Source: SW4 sp042466115 (GTDB lineage Bacteria; Pseudomonadota; Alphaproteobacteria; Rhodobacterales; Rhodobacteraceae). Taken from it: a stretch of 64,000 bases of DNA. The stretch is taken from positions 682,001 to 746,000 of the forward strand of contig NZ_JAXHBQ010000001.1 in assembly GCF_042466115.1 (NCBI RefSeq), written 5' to 3'. The number at the start of each line of letters is the position of its first letter. Positions within the stretch are counted from its first letter, which is position 1. Below are positions 7,835 through 16,301 of the stretch, in pieces. A model generated the notes under the pieces. The model did no database searches. It saw only the letters and a program-made list of their open reading frames with translations, and was not told where the DNA came from. The translations under genes were made by a program, and so were the position numbers.

Positions 7835-9027
7835 AACCGGAACGTCAGCGCCTTGAGGTAGCCGCTTTCGGCCAGTTGCGGCAGCAACGGGTGATCCGGC
7901 CCTGCCGATCCGGTATTGACGATCACCCCGCGTCGCCCGCCACGGCCAATGCCGCGCGCAGATGCGTTGCGGAATTTCGTCAGATCCGCCGCGTGCGAAC
8001 AAGAACACAAGACCAGATAGCCGCCATCCGCGACCAAGGGCGCGGCAAGGCGTGCGACCCGTTCATAGGCGCGCAATCCGGCCTCCAAGGCGTTCTTTGA
8101 GGGCGCAAAAGCGGGCGGGTCACAGATGACCACATCGAACTGCGCGCCTTCGTCACCCAATGCCGCCAGCACATCAAAGGCATCGCCTTGGCGTGTTTCA
8201 AACCGGTCCGCAACGCCGGATGCCTTGGCCCCTGCCGATGCCAGATCCAAGGCCGGCGCTGACCCGTCAACGGCCAGCGCCGAGGCCGCGCCATTGGCCA
8301 AGGCCGCCAGCGAAAAGCCCCCCACATGGCTGAACACATCGAGCACCCGTGCGCCGCGCGACAGGCTGGCGGCAAAGGCGTGGTTGGGGCGCTGATCAAA
8401 GAACAGGCCGGTTTTCTGCCCGCCCATCACATCGGCCATATAGGTCGCGCCATTCATCGGCACGGGGATCGCCGCGTCAGGTGCGGTGCCAAGCAAAACG
8501 GTGGTTTCTTCGGCAAGCCCTTCAAGGCTGCGGGCGCGCCCAGTGCCGTTCTTGATGATCGTCGTGACACCTGTGACCGATGCCAGCGCGGCGGCCAGTG
8601 GTTCAATCAGCGTTTCGGCCCATGCCGCGTTGGGTTGCACCACGGCCGTATCGCCAAAACGGTCGATGACAACACCGGGCAGACCATCGGATTCCGCATG
8701 GACAAGGCGGTAAAACGGCGCGTCATAAATGCGGTCGCGGTGCACCAAGGCCCGCGCAATGCGCGTTTCAAGCCAGCCCTGATCAATCACCGCATCGGGG
8801 GTCTGATCCAGCATCCGGAAAATGATCTTGGACGCGGGGTTGACGGCAACAACGCCCATCGGGCGACGCTCGCTGTCCTCCAGTGTGGTAATGGTGCCAG
8901 CGGCCATCCCCTTGGTGCGGCGGTCAAGCACGGCTTCGTTTGCGTAAACCCACGGGAACCCATGGCGCACGGCGCGCGCATTGGCTTTGGGTAACAGGCG
9001 GACAGGCGGAAAGGAGGGCTGCGTCAT
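7831..9027 (-). CDS. Class I SAM-dependent rRNA methyltransferase (RlmI-like)
   Basis: A 398-residue RlmI/RlmK-type m5C RNA methyltransferase. The N-terminal PUA-like domain (residues about 8-75) contains RHGFPWVYANEA, the middle domain follows, and the Rossmann domain has the SAM motif VLDVFSHVGGFSLAALANGA near residues 225-245 and motif IV VICDPPAFAPS. The catalytic cysteine is in LVLCSCSHA near residue 345. It should methylate a cytosine of 23S rRNA in the cytoplasm. It lies 42 bases downstream of the lipoprotein gene and shares a GTGA overlap with the PIN gene, so the three are probably one transcript. Confidence 0.88.
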   Translation of the reverse strand: MTQPSFPPVRLLPKANARAVRHGFPWVYANEAVLDRRTKGMAAGTITTLEDSERRPMGVVAVNPASKIIFRMLDQTPDAVIDQGWLETRIARALVHRDRIYDAPFYRLVHAESDGLPGVVIDRFGDTAVVQPNAAWAETLIEPLAAALASVTGVTTIIKNGTGRARSLEGLAEETTVLLGTAPDAAIPVPMNGATYMADVMGGQKTGLFFDQRPNHAFAASLSRGARVLDVFSHVGGFSLAALANGAASALAVDGSAPALDLASAGAKASGVADRFETRQGDAFDVLAALGDEGAQFDVVICDPPAFAPSKNALEAGLRAYERVARLAAPLVADGGYLVLCSCSHAADLTKFRNASARGIGRGGRRGVIVNTGSAGPDHPLLPQLAESGYLKALTFRL

Positions 9028-9068
9028 GCAGCCCTCCTACCCTGTTCGTTTGATCTGTGGAAGGGGCC

Positions 9069-9707
9069 TTAGCTGTTGCCAGCCGCGTGCCCGTCTTCGG
9101 CGGGGAATGCACCCACGGGGCCTGTCAGCAGATCGTTGAAAACCTGCGTCAGGTGAGTCGTGATCCGCACCTTCTGGCCCTGGCCCGTCTGATCGGCATG
9201 GATCGCCGCGCGTCCACCCAAAGCGGCCAGATCGGCGCTGATGCGCTGCGGCCCTTCGATGATGGCGCCGGTTTCGGCATCGCGGATGGTCAGGTCGAAC
9301 TTGATCGAATGCACGCCACCCACCGTGTAGCGCGTGCGCTCGGTCAGGGAATGGAACCGGTGCAGGGTCACATCAACGATCACGGCGGTTTCACCGGCCA
9401 GATCGGCGGTGCCTGCCTCGATGGATGTCTGGAAGATCGCGGCGATCTGTTCACGGCGGTTGCCCAGGGCATCGCCACGCCACACGATATCGGCGATCGG
9501 GTAATAGCTGTTGGCCTCGGAAACACGCAGGTCATCGGGAATGGCAAAGCGGATGGCCTGCACGGAATAGTCACGCTGTTCCTGCACCTCGGGTGCTGCG
9601 ACCTGTGCCACGTCCAGCGGCGCATTGCGCGTCACGGTTTCCATGTTCGCGCAACCTGCCACACCCAGTGCCAATGCGCCCAAAGCAATCATTTTCAACA
9701 TTTTCAT
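9069..9707 (-). CDS. DUF6778-type lipoprotein
   Basis: A 212-residue predicted lipoprotein. The leader MLKMIALGALALGVAGC ends in lipobox VAGC (cysteine at residue 19), so export and lipidation are expected. The mature part has a beta-rich domain with YYPIADIVWRGD and a stretch GGVHSIKFDLTIRDAETG. It matches what I recall as DUF6778, function unknown. It is the first gene of a three-gene minus-strand unit and is transcribed divergently from edd across about 230 bases. Confidence 0.75.
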   Translation of the reverse strand: MKMLKMIALGALALGVAGCANMETVTRNAPLDVAQVAAPEVQEQRDYSVQAIRFAIPDDLRVSEANSYYPIADIVWRGDALGNRREQIAAIFQTSIEAGTADLAGETAVIVDVTLHRFHSLTERTRYTVGGVHSIKFDLTIRDAETGAIIEGPQRISADLAALGGRAAIHADQTGQGQKVRITTHLTQVFNDLLTGPVGAFPAEDGHAAGNS

Positions 9708-9884
9708 TTCGCTACCTCCGGGCTTTGCGCCCTTATGCGGTTTACCCCCATTAGGATGTTGTTAACTTCCCCCTCAAATCGGGCGGGAATGGGACAAGCG
9801 CGCGACGGTTTCAGGGAAATCACAGGGCGATTGCACGACACGCGCGATCGACTTTTGCGTCATTCTTGTCATGATTCCCGTGTT

Positions 9885-9896
9885 GTTAGCGCTAAC
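9885..9896. promoter_or_regulatory. LacI-type palindromic operator upstream of edd
   Basis: A perfect 12-bp palindrome, GTTAGCGCTAAC, lies 45 bases before the edd start codon. A central CG flanked by symmetric A/T-containing arms is the pattern bound by LacI/GntR(GNTII)-type sugar regulators. It would suit gluconate or hexuronate control of the Entner-Doudoroff genes. The cognate regulator is not adjacent. Confidence 0.6.
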
Positions 9897-9940
9897 TATT
9901 TATGGTAATGACCGCACAAACCTTGCGCAGAAAGAGCACC

Positions 9941-11743
9941 ATGGCACTGAACCCCACCATCAAAGCCGTCACAGACCGCATCATCGCCCGCAGCGCAGGC
10001 CCGCGCGCGACCTATCTGGATCGTATGGCGTCTGCCGCAGCCGAAGGCCCGCGCCGCGCCCACATGACCTGTGGCAATCAAGCCCATGCCTATGCGGCGA
10101 TGGGGAAGGACAAGGACACACTGGTTGCGGATCGCGCGCCCAACCTCGGGATCATCACGGCCTATAATGACATGCTGAGCGCCCATCAGCCGTTTGAAAC
10201 CTACCCCGATATCATCCGCGAAGCCGCCCGCGCCGCGGGCGCCACGGCACAGGTTGCCGGTGGGGTTCCGGCCATGTGCGATGGAGTGACCCAAGGCCAG
10301 ACCGGCATGGAGCTGTCGCTGTTTTCGCGCGATGTGATCGCACTGGCCGCCGCCGTTGGTCTGTCGCACAACGTCTTTGACGCGGCCGCCTATCTGGGGG
10401 TCTGCGACAAGATCGTGCCCGGTCTGGTGATCGCCGCCGCAACCTTTGGCTATATCCCCTCCGTGTTCATGCCTGCGGGGCCGATGGTCAGCGGCCTTCC
10501 CAACGACGAAAAAGCCAAAGTGCGCCAGCAATTCGCCAGCGGCGAAGTGGGCCGCGCCGAACTGATGAAGGCCGAAATGGCCAGCTACCACGGCCCCGGC
10601 ACCTGCACATTCTACGGCACGGCCAACAGCAACCAGATGCTGATGGAATTCATGGGGCTGCACCTGCCCGGCGCATCTTTCGTCAACCCCGGCACCGACC
10701 TGCGCGAGGCGCTGACCCGTGCCGCGACTGCCCGCGCGCTGGAAATCACCGCATTGGGCAACAACTACACCCCCGTCAGCGAGGTGTTGGACGAAAAGGC
10801 ATTCGTGAACGGGCTTGTCGGGCTGATGGCCACAGGCGGGTCCACCAACCTTGTGCTGCACCTGCCGGCCATGGCCAAGGCGGCGGGTGTGATCATCGAC
10901 CTTGAGGATTTCGCCGATCTGTCCGAAGTGACCCCTTTGATGGCCAAGGTCTATCCCAACGGGCTGGCCGATGTGAACCATTTCCACGCCGCTGGCGGGC
11001 TTGGCTATATGATCGGCGAATTGCTGAACGCAGGGTTGCTGCACGACGATGTGCGCACCGTGGCGGGCGACGGGCTGTCGCTTTATACGCAGGAACCTGT
11101 GTTGAAAGACGGGCGCGTCAGCTACCGCGCTGGCACGCGCGAAACCCTGAACGACAAGATCCTGCGCCCTGTCAGCGATCCGTTCCACGCCCATGGCGGG
11201 CTGGTGCAACTGTCGGGCAATCTGGGGCGCGGCGTGATCAAGATCAGCGCGGTGGCCGAAGAACGCCACATCATCGAGGCCAAAGCGCGGATTTTCCACA
11301 CGCAGGAAGCCGTCAAGGACGCCTTCAAAGCCGGTGAATTTACCGAGGACACCGTTGTCATCGTGCGCTTTCAGGGGCCGAAATCAAACGGCATGCCCGA
11401 ACTGCACAGCCTGACACCAACGCTGGCCGTGCTGCAGGATCGCGGCCTGAAGGTCGCGCTGGTCACGGACGGGCGCATGTCGGGTGCGTCGGGCAAGGTG
11501 CCTGCGGCGATCCACGTTTGCCCCGAAGCGGCAGATGGCGGCCCGCTGTCGCTGCTGCGCGATGGCGACATGATCCGCCTTGATGCAACCAAGGGCACGC
11601 TGGAAACCCTTGCGGACCTTTCGGGCCGCACCCCCGCGCCCGCCGACCTTTCGGGCAATGGCAACGGTGTCGGGCGCGAGCTGTTCGACATGTTCCGCAA
11701 AAATGTCGGCCTTTCGGACCAAGGGGCCGGATGTGTCGTTTGA
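9941..11743 (+). CDS. edd: 6-phosphogluconate dehydratase
   Basis: First enzyme of the Entner-Doudoroff branch, converting 6-phosphogluconate to 2-keto-3-deoxy-6-phosphogluconate in the cytoplasm. The ATG at 9941 gives MALNPTIKAV and 600 residues, close to the family length of about 603, and is preceded by AAAGAG; the frame also contains earlier starts at 9902 that I consider less likely. It belongs to the IlvD/Edd family. Iron-sulfur cluster cysteines are in MTCGNQAH, GGVPAMCDGVTQG and LGVCDKIVPG, and the C-terminal block VTDGRMSGASGKVPAAIHV is characteristic. It is followed by eda 74 bases downstream. A LacI-type palindrome sits just upstream. Confidence 0.96.
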   Translation: MALNPTIKAVTDRIIARSAGPRATYLDRMASAAAEGPRRAHMTCGNQAHAYAAMGKDKDTLVADRAPNLGIITAYNDMLSAHQPFETYPDIIREAARAAGATAQVAGGVPAMCDGVTQGQTGMELSLFSRDVIALAAAVGLSHNVFDAAAYLGVCDKIVPGLVIAAATFGYIPSVFMPAGPMVSGLPNDEKAKVRQQFASGEVGRAELMKAEMASYHGPGTCTFYGTANSNQMLMEFMGLHLPGASFVNPGTDLREALTRAATARALEITALGNNYTPVSEVLDEKAFVNGLVGLMATGGSTNLVLHLPAMAKAAGVIIDLEDFADLSEVTPLMAKVYPNGLADVNHFHAAGGLGYMIGELLNAGLLHDDVRTVAGDGLSLYTQEPVLKDGRVSYRAGTRETLNDKILRPVSDPFHAHGGLVQLSGNLGRGVIKISAVAEERHIIEAKARIFHTQEAVKDAFKAGEFTEDTVVIVRFQGPKSNGMPELHSLTPTLAVLQDRGLKVALVTDGRMSGASGKVPAAIHVCPEAADGGPLSLLRDGDMIRLDATKGTLETLADLSGRTPAPADLSGNGNGVGRELFDMFRKNVGLSDQGAGCVV

Positions 11744-11817
11744 CCGCCCGCTTACTTCCACATCAACTTTCGCCAAAGGCCCCGTTTGGCCAAACGCACA
11801 ATATCAGGACCAAACCG

Positions 11818-12459
11818 ATGACCCCGCAACATGCCTCTGAACTGACCTTGCAAACCTGCCTTCTGGCCCCTGTCGTGCCTGTGCTGGTGGTTGATGATGC
11901 AAGCATCGCAGCCGATCTGGCGCGCGCGCTGGTGGCGGGTGGCTTGCCCGCCCTCGAAGTCACCCTGCGCACGCCTGCCGCTTTGGACGTGATCCGCGAA
12001 ATGGCAAGCGTTGACGGCGGGGTTGTGGGGGCTGGCACGTTGCTGACACCCAAGGACGTGGAAAACGCCAAGGCTGCGGGCGCGACATTCGGCGTGGCGC
12101 CGGGCGCGACCGACCGGCTGCTTGACGCCTGCGAGGCCAATGACCTGCCGCTGCTGCCCGGTGCGGCCACCGCCACCGAAGCCATGCGCCTGCTGGAACG
12201 CGGCTATAGCGTGCAGAAATTCTTTCCCGCCGAAGCGAACGGCGGCGCACCTGCCCTCAAGGCGATCGGCGCGCCGATCCCGCAGGTGAAATTCTGCCCC
12301 ACGGGCGGCGTCGGCCTGAAAAACGCCAATGAATACCTGTCGCTGTCCAATACGGTTTGCGTGGGCGGATCATGGGTCGCACCTGCGAACCTTGTCGCCG
12401 CACAGGACTGGGCCGCGATTACGGCATTGGCCGCCGAGGCTGCGGCACTGCCGCGCTAA
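11818..12459 (+). CDS. eda: KDPG aldolase (2-dehydro-3-deoxy-phosphogluconate aldolase)
   Basis: Cleaves KDPG to pyruvate and glyceraldehyde 3-phosphate. The 213-residue class I aldolase starts at ATG 11818, giving MTPQHASELTLQ. The frame is open further upstream, but that part overlaps edd. Active-site features are the glutamate in LEVTLRTPAAL, the Schiff-base lysine in VQKFFPAEANGG (near residue 137) and the phosphate-binding FCPTGGVG and VGGSWV loops. It is cotranscribed with edd. Its TAA stop overlaps the stop codon of the convergent 90-residue gene by four bases, so there is no room for a conventional terminator between them. Confidence 0.96.
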   Translation: MTPQHASELTLQTCLLAPVVPVLVVDDASIAADLARALVAGGLPALEVTLRTPAALDVIREMASVDGGVVGAGTLLTPKDVENAKAAGATFGVAPGATDRLLDACEANDLPLLPGAATATEAMRLLERGYSVQKFFPAEANGGAPALKAIGAPIPQVKFCPTGGVGLKNANEYLSLSNTVCVGGSWVAPANLVAAQDWAAITALAAEAAALPR

Positions 12460-12728
12460 TCACCCCGCAAGCGCCCTGCCCGCCCGCCGCGCCGCGCGGC
12501 GGGGGCGATGTCGGCCAACCCTTCGTGCAGGGTCAGCGTCATCGGATGATCTGCGGGTTGGTCGCCATATTGCGCCAGCATCGTGCGGATGCTGTCCTTG
12601 GGATCAGCCCCCGCAGGCAGTGACAGCGCCCAATCCAGGAAAATCGAGCGGCATTCCGGCGCGCCGATCCCGTCGATGCGAAAGGCCTCGCGGATCAGCC
12701 CCTTGGGGTCCAGCGGGTCACGCGCCAT
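12456..12728 (-). CDS. Conserved hypothetical protein downstream of glnE (90 aa)
   Basis: A 90-residue cytoplasmic protein beginning MARDPLDPKGLIREAFRIDG at the ATG whose first base is 12728. It overlaps the glnE stop by 11 bases, indicating translational coupling. It contains a conserved-looking ECRSIFLDWALSLP block and an Arg/Gly-rich C-terminus (AARRGGRAGRLRGD). I recall short proteins of this pattern beside glnE in other Rhodobacteraceae, but no function is known. The longer open frame upstream is a shadow of glnE. Confidence 0.7.
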   Translation of the reverse strand: MARDPLDPKGLIREAFRIDGIGAPECRSIFLDWALSLPAGADPKDSIRTMLAQYGDQPADHPMTLTLHEGLADIAPAARRGGRAGRLRGD

Positions 12729-15492
12729 CTGTCGTTCCTTCCAGGTATCGCGCGATGATCGCGCCTGATGTTTCGGCGGCCTCGGCCATTGCGGCGGCAA
12801 GGGCGTCGGTGTTTTCCATGCCCGTTTCGCGCAGGATGAAGCGCACGCCGCCCTCGCCCAGGTCTGCCGGATCAAGCGCGCCGCCCGTCAAAAGACGTGC
12901 AGCGGCCTGCAAGCGCCAGAAAAGCGCGTAACCCTGCGCCAGCGCTGCGCTATCTGCGGCGCTTAACCAGCCAATTCCGGCCTGCAATTGTGCATCCAAC
13001 CCGGTTTCGCCGCAGCCCGCGCGCAGACAGGCGGTTTGTGCCAGCAATTCGATGTCTTGCAAGCGGCCTGCGCCGATCTTGGCATCCCACGCGCCTTGCG
13101 GCGGTTTCGCGGCGGCAATCCGCGCACGCATGTCTGCCACATCGGCCAGCACAGTTTCGCCCGCCGCCTTGTCGGCCAGCACGGACAGGCGCGCAGCCTC
13201 GACGTCAGCCAAAAGATCGGGCGCGCCCGCGATGGCACGCGCGCGGGTCAGGGCAAGGTGCTCCCATGTCCAGGCCTCGGAACGCTGATAGGTTTCAAAT
13301 GCGGTCAGCGATGTGGCCACCGGCCCCGCACGCCCCGACGGACGCAGGCGCATGTCCACCTCGTATAGCCGCCCCTCGGGCATCTGCGCCGACAGGGCCG
13401 TGACCAGCGCTTGTGTGAGGCGGGCAAAATAGGCGCGTGTCGCAAGCGGTTTCGGCCCATCGGATTCACCATTGCCATCCGCGTCATAGATCACGATCAG
13501 GTCCAGATCGGACATGGCATTCAGCCGTCCCGCCCCAAGCGACCCCATCGCGATCACGGCCGCGCCGCGCCCCTGCACCTGCCCGTGCCTGGCTTCGAAC
13601 TGGGCCAGAACATGCGGCCACAACCCTGCCACGACCACCTGCGCCAGCTGCGCATACTGGCGACCCGCCGCGCCGCCGTCGATCAGCCCGCGCAGGTGAT
13701 GCACACCGATGCGAAAGTGCCATTCCTTGGCCCAGCGGCGCGCCATGTCAAGGCGGCCCTCGTAATCACCCACCCCGTCAAGGGCCGCATCAAAACTGGC
13801 CTGTAAGCCTGCCACATCAGGCCAAGGCGCAAAGAAATCACCGCCGATCACCGCATCAAAGACGCTGGCGTTTTGCGACAGATACTGCGCCAGGGCGGGG
13901 GCGGTGGCGGCGATATCGACGATCAACTGCGTCAGTTGCGGATTGGCCTCGAACAGGGAAAACAGCTGCACCCCCGCAGGCAAGCCCGCCAGAAACCCGT
14001 CAAACTGCAACAGGGCCTCGTCGGGGCGGGCCGCCTCTTGCAGGCGCGACATGAGTTCCGGGCGCAAACGTCGAAAGATCCGCACAGCCCTGTCCGAGCG
14101 CAGCGCCGGATAGGTCAGCCACCGCGCTGTGATCTCCTCGCCAAAGTCATCCACGGGCGCGACATCAGCCTGTCCGGGGGCAAAGAACCCTTCGGTCAGG
14201 GTGTGGACCTCGTCAAGGCGGTCACGCAGGTCGCGTTCCAGATCGGCGCGCGCCATGCCCATAAAGGCGGCCAGACGGTCAAACCCTGCATCGTCCGGGG
14301 GCAGGTCGTGCGTCTGCGCATCGTTGATCATTTGCAGCCGGTGTTCGACCTCGCGGTGGGCGCGGTAATGGGTTTGCAGGGTCTGCGCGGTATCATCAGG
14401 CACCCAGCCCGCAGCCACCAGTGCATCCAGCCCGTCGCAGGTGCCGCGCGCGCGCAAGGACGGGTCGCGCCCACCGGCGATCAACTGGCGGGTCTGGGTG
14501 AAAAACTCGATCTCGCGAATGCCACCACGGCCCAGCTTCATGTTGTGGCCGGGCAAGGTCAGCTCACCGCCCAGCCCCTTGTGATCGCGGATCCGCAGGC
14601 GCATGTCGTGGGCATCCTGAATGGCGGCGAAATCAAGGTGCTTGCGCCACACGAAGGGGGTGAGAGTTTTCAAAAACCCCTCGCCCGCCGCGATGTCGCC
14701 CGCCGCCGCGCGCGCCTTGATATAGGCGGCGCGTTCCCATGTGCGCCCGACGCTTTCGTAATAGCGTTCGGCCGTTTCCATCGACAGGCAAACAGGCGTG
14801 ACGCTGGCATCGGGACGCAGGCGCAGATCGGTGCGAAACACATAGCCGCCTGCGCCAAGGTCGGACAGGATCGCCGTCATCTTGCGGGTCACACGGATAA
14901 AGGCGGCGCGGGCATCATGGTAATCATCGGGATCAAAGCGGGTTTCATCGAACAGGCAGATCAGGTCGATATCGCTGGAGTAGTTGAGTTCATAAGCGCC
15001 CTGCTTGCCCATCGACAGGGCGACCATCCCGGCGGCGGTTTGCGCATCATCCTCGGTCATTCCCGGCAGTTTCCCGCGGGCGATTTCGGCGGCGACAAGA
15101 CGGCGGATGCAGATATCAACCGCCCCGTCAGCCAGATCGGTGATCGCGCGGGTGACGGTTTCCAAGGGCCACACCCCGCCCAGATCGGCCAGTGCCACCA
15201 GCAGCGCCATGCGGCGCTTGGCGGTGCGCAAGCCCTGTTCCAGATCGGCGTGCGACAGTTGCACCACATCGGCCAGAATGGCGTCGCGGGCCGCTTCGGG
15301 CGTGTTGATATTCTCGGTCAGCCACGCGCCTTCCACGGCCACAAGCCCCAGCAAGTACGGGCTGCACCCTGCCGCCCCATGGATCAGAACGTGCAGGCCC
15401 GCGTCGATCCCTTGCACATGCGCCAACCCGTCCGCCCCACGGTCAGGATCGAATGCGCGGGGCGCGCGGGTCATGCGGGATGCAAATGTCAT
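12718..15492 (-). CDS. glnE: Bifunctional glutamine synthetase adenylyltransferase/deadenylylase
   Basis: A 924-residue GlnE that adds and removes AMP on glutamine synthetase in response to PII state. There are two nucleotidyltransferase halves. The N-terminal deadenylylase half contains SMGKQGAYELNYSSDIDLI and the C-terminal adenylylase half contains MGSLGAGRLNAMSDLDLIV, each with the G-S/x-D-x-D metal motif. A helical PII-responsive linker lies between them. The ATG at 15492 (MTFASRMTRAPRAF) is preferred over the frame's farther start at 15546, which would add 18 residues with no family support. The small gene at 12456 is coupled to its 3' end. Confidence 0.95.
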   Translation of the reverse strand: MTFASRMTRAPRAFDPDRGADGLAHVQGIDAGLHVLIHGAAGCSPYLLGLVAVEGAWLTENINTPEAARDAILADVVQLSHADLEQGLRTAKRRMALLVALADLGGVWPLETVTRAITDLADGAVDICIRRLVAAEIARGKLPGMTEDDAQTAAGMVALSMGKQGAYELNYSSDIDLICLFDETRFDPDDYHDARAAFIRVTRKMTAILSDLGAGGYVFRTDLRLRPDASVTPVCLSMETAERYYESVGRTWERAAYIKARAAAGDIAAGEGFLKTLTPFVWRKHLDFAAIQDAHDMRLRIRDHKGLGGELTLPGHNMKLGRGGIREIEFFTQTRQLIAGGRDPSLRARGTCDGLDALVAAGWVPDDTAQTLQTHYRAHREVEHRLQMINDAQTHDLPPDDAGFDRLAAFMGMARADLERDLRDRLDEVHTLTEGFFAPGQADVAPVDDFGEEITARWLTYPALRSDRAVRIFRRLRPELMSRLQEAARPDEALLQFDGFLAGLPAGVQLFSLFEANPQLTQLIVDIAATAPALAQYLSQNASVFDAVIGGDFFAPWPDVAGLQASFDAALDGVGDYEGRLDMARRWAKEWHFRIGVHHLRGLIDGGAAGRQYAQLAQVVVAGLWPHVLAQFEARHGQVQGRGAAVIAMGSLGAGRLNAMSDLDLIVIYDADGNGESDGPKPLATRAYFARLTQALVTALSAQMPEGRLYEVDMRLRPSGRAGPVATSLTAFETYQRSEAWTWEHLALTRARAIAGAPDLLADVEAARLSVLADKAAGETVLADVADMRARIAAAKPPQGAWDAKIGAGRLQDIELLAQTACLRAGCGETGLDAQLQAGIGWLSAADSAALAQGYALFWRLQAAARLLTGGALDPADLGEGGVRFILRETGMENTDALAAAMAEAAETSGAIIARYLEGTTDGA

Positions 15493-15572
15493 GGCGCCAC
15501 CATGTAAGCGCACGCGGGGCTGGTCAATCGCCCAAAAGCTTGGCACGATGCGGCACGTGATGTGTGGGTGCT

Positions 15573-16196
15573 ATGAGACCGAGAATTTTGCTAGCGCTGT
15601 TTGCAATCGTTGCTGCGATGGCGATGCTATGGGCGCTAGACGCGCAAGAGGATGTCCGCGTGTTGGTGCGTGACAACGGTCTTGATCCTGCAATCATCTT
15701 TCCACAAGACATCGTAACCCCGACATTTATTGCCGAGGACAGGAATTTCTACGCCTACCCCGCCATCGCATCACGTATCACAACCGATCTTGCGCGCCGC
15801 ATCACGCCGCGCGATCCGGATGACGAAGCTTGGATGGCCGCGCGGGAACGCACGGTTGACGCCTTGGCCGAAGCATTCACGCACGATGAAATTCTTTCGC
15901 TTTTCATTCAGTCAACGGATTACGGCGGTAACTGTATCGGCATCATCGCCGCGCTTGACGGACGGCTGCACAAGACCCTCGCCACAGCGACAGTCGCTGA
16001 TATGGTGACCCTGAGCACGATCATAAGAGCCCCATATGCCCTTGATGCGCCCGAGCAACGCGCGGCCCTGATTGAGCGCTATAACTACTTTGCGCAGATG
16101 GGCGAGGATGATGGGTATTGGGATAATGCCGGCGAACTGATTGCCGCTGGACCAAGCAACATCACGGCGGGTCCGGGTTGTCTGACTTCGGAATAA
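15573..16196 (+). CDS. Degenerate GT51-like (peptidoglycan glycosyltransferase-related) membrane protein
   Basis: A 207-residue protein with an N-terminal membrane anchor (MRPRILLALFAIVAAMAML). The rest resembles a shortened GT51 transglycosylase. FIAEDRNFYAYPAIA matches the EDRxFxxHxG catalytic-Glu block. RTVDALAEAFTHDEILSLFI and GIIAALDGRLHKTLATATV match the later helices, and STIIRAPYALDAPEQR matches the LPQAPSxYSP region. The second catalytic block, GGSTITQQ, is absent and the segment between is deleted. Polymerase activity is therefore doubtful; it may be a regulatory or decayed paralogue. An in-frame GTG at 15564 is an alternative start. Upstream glnE is divergent. Two regulatory repeats begin at its stop codon. 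Confidence 0.6.
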   Translation: MRPRILLALFAIVAAMAMLWALDAQEDVRVLVRDNGLDPAIIFPQDIVTPTFIAEDRNFYAYPAIASRITTDLARRITPRDPDDEAWMAARERTVDALAEAFTHDEILSLFIQSTDYGGNCIGIIAALDGRLHKTLATATVADMVTLSTIIRAPYALDAPEQRAALIERYNYFAQMGEDDGYWDNAGELIAAGPSNITAGPGCLTSE

Positions 16197-16214
16197 TGTA
16201 AAAAACATTTACAT
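16196..16214. promoter_or_regulatory. Operator copy 1 upstream of the DUF2852 operon
   Basis: A 19-bp inverted repeat, ATGTAAA-N5-TTTACAT, overlapping the last base of the preceding gene. It matches the second copy at 16255 in 16 of 19 positions, and the differences (A/G at 5 and 10, T/C at 15) keep the dyad intact. This is the sign of a real repressor or activator site. The regulator is unknown. Confidence 0.6.
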
Positions 16215-16254
16215 GCCCTCTTGAAGGTTCCACAGACCCGCCCCATCTGCTGTA

Positions 16255-16273
16255 ATGTGAAAAGCATTCACAT
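16255..16273. promoter_or_regulatory. Operator copy 2 upstream of the DUF2852 operon
   Basis: The second 19-bp dyad, ATGTGAA-N5-TTCACAT, 59 bases centre-to-centre from copy 1 and 28 bases before the ATG at 16302. Two sites of the same consensus (ATGTRAAAARCATTYACAT) bracket the likely promoter region, which would suit looping or cooperative repression. Confidence 0.6.
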
Positions 16274-16301
16274 CAACGCAAACACAGCATGGAGCACCCT
16301 G

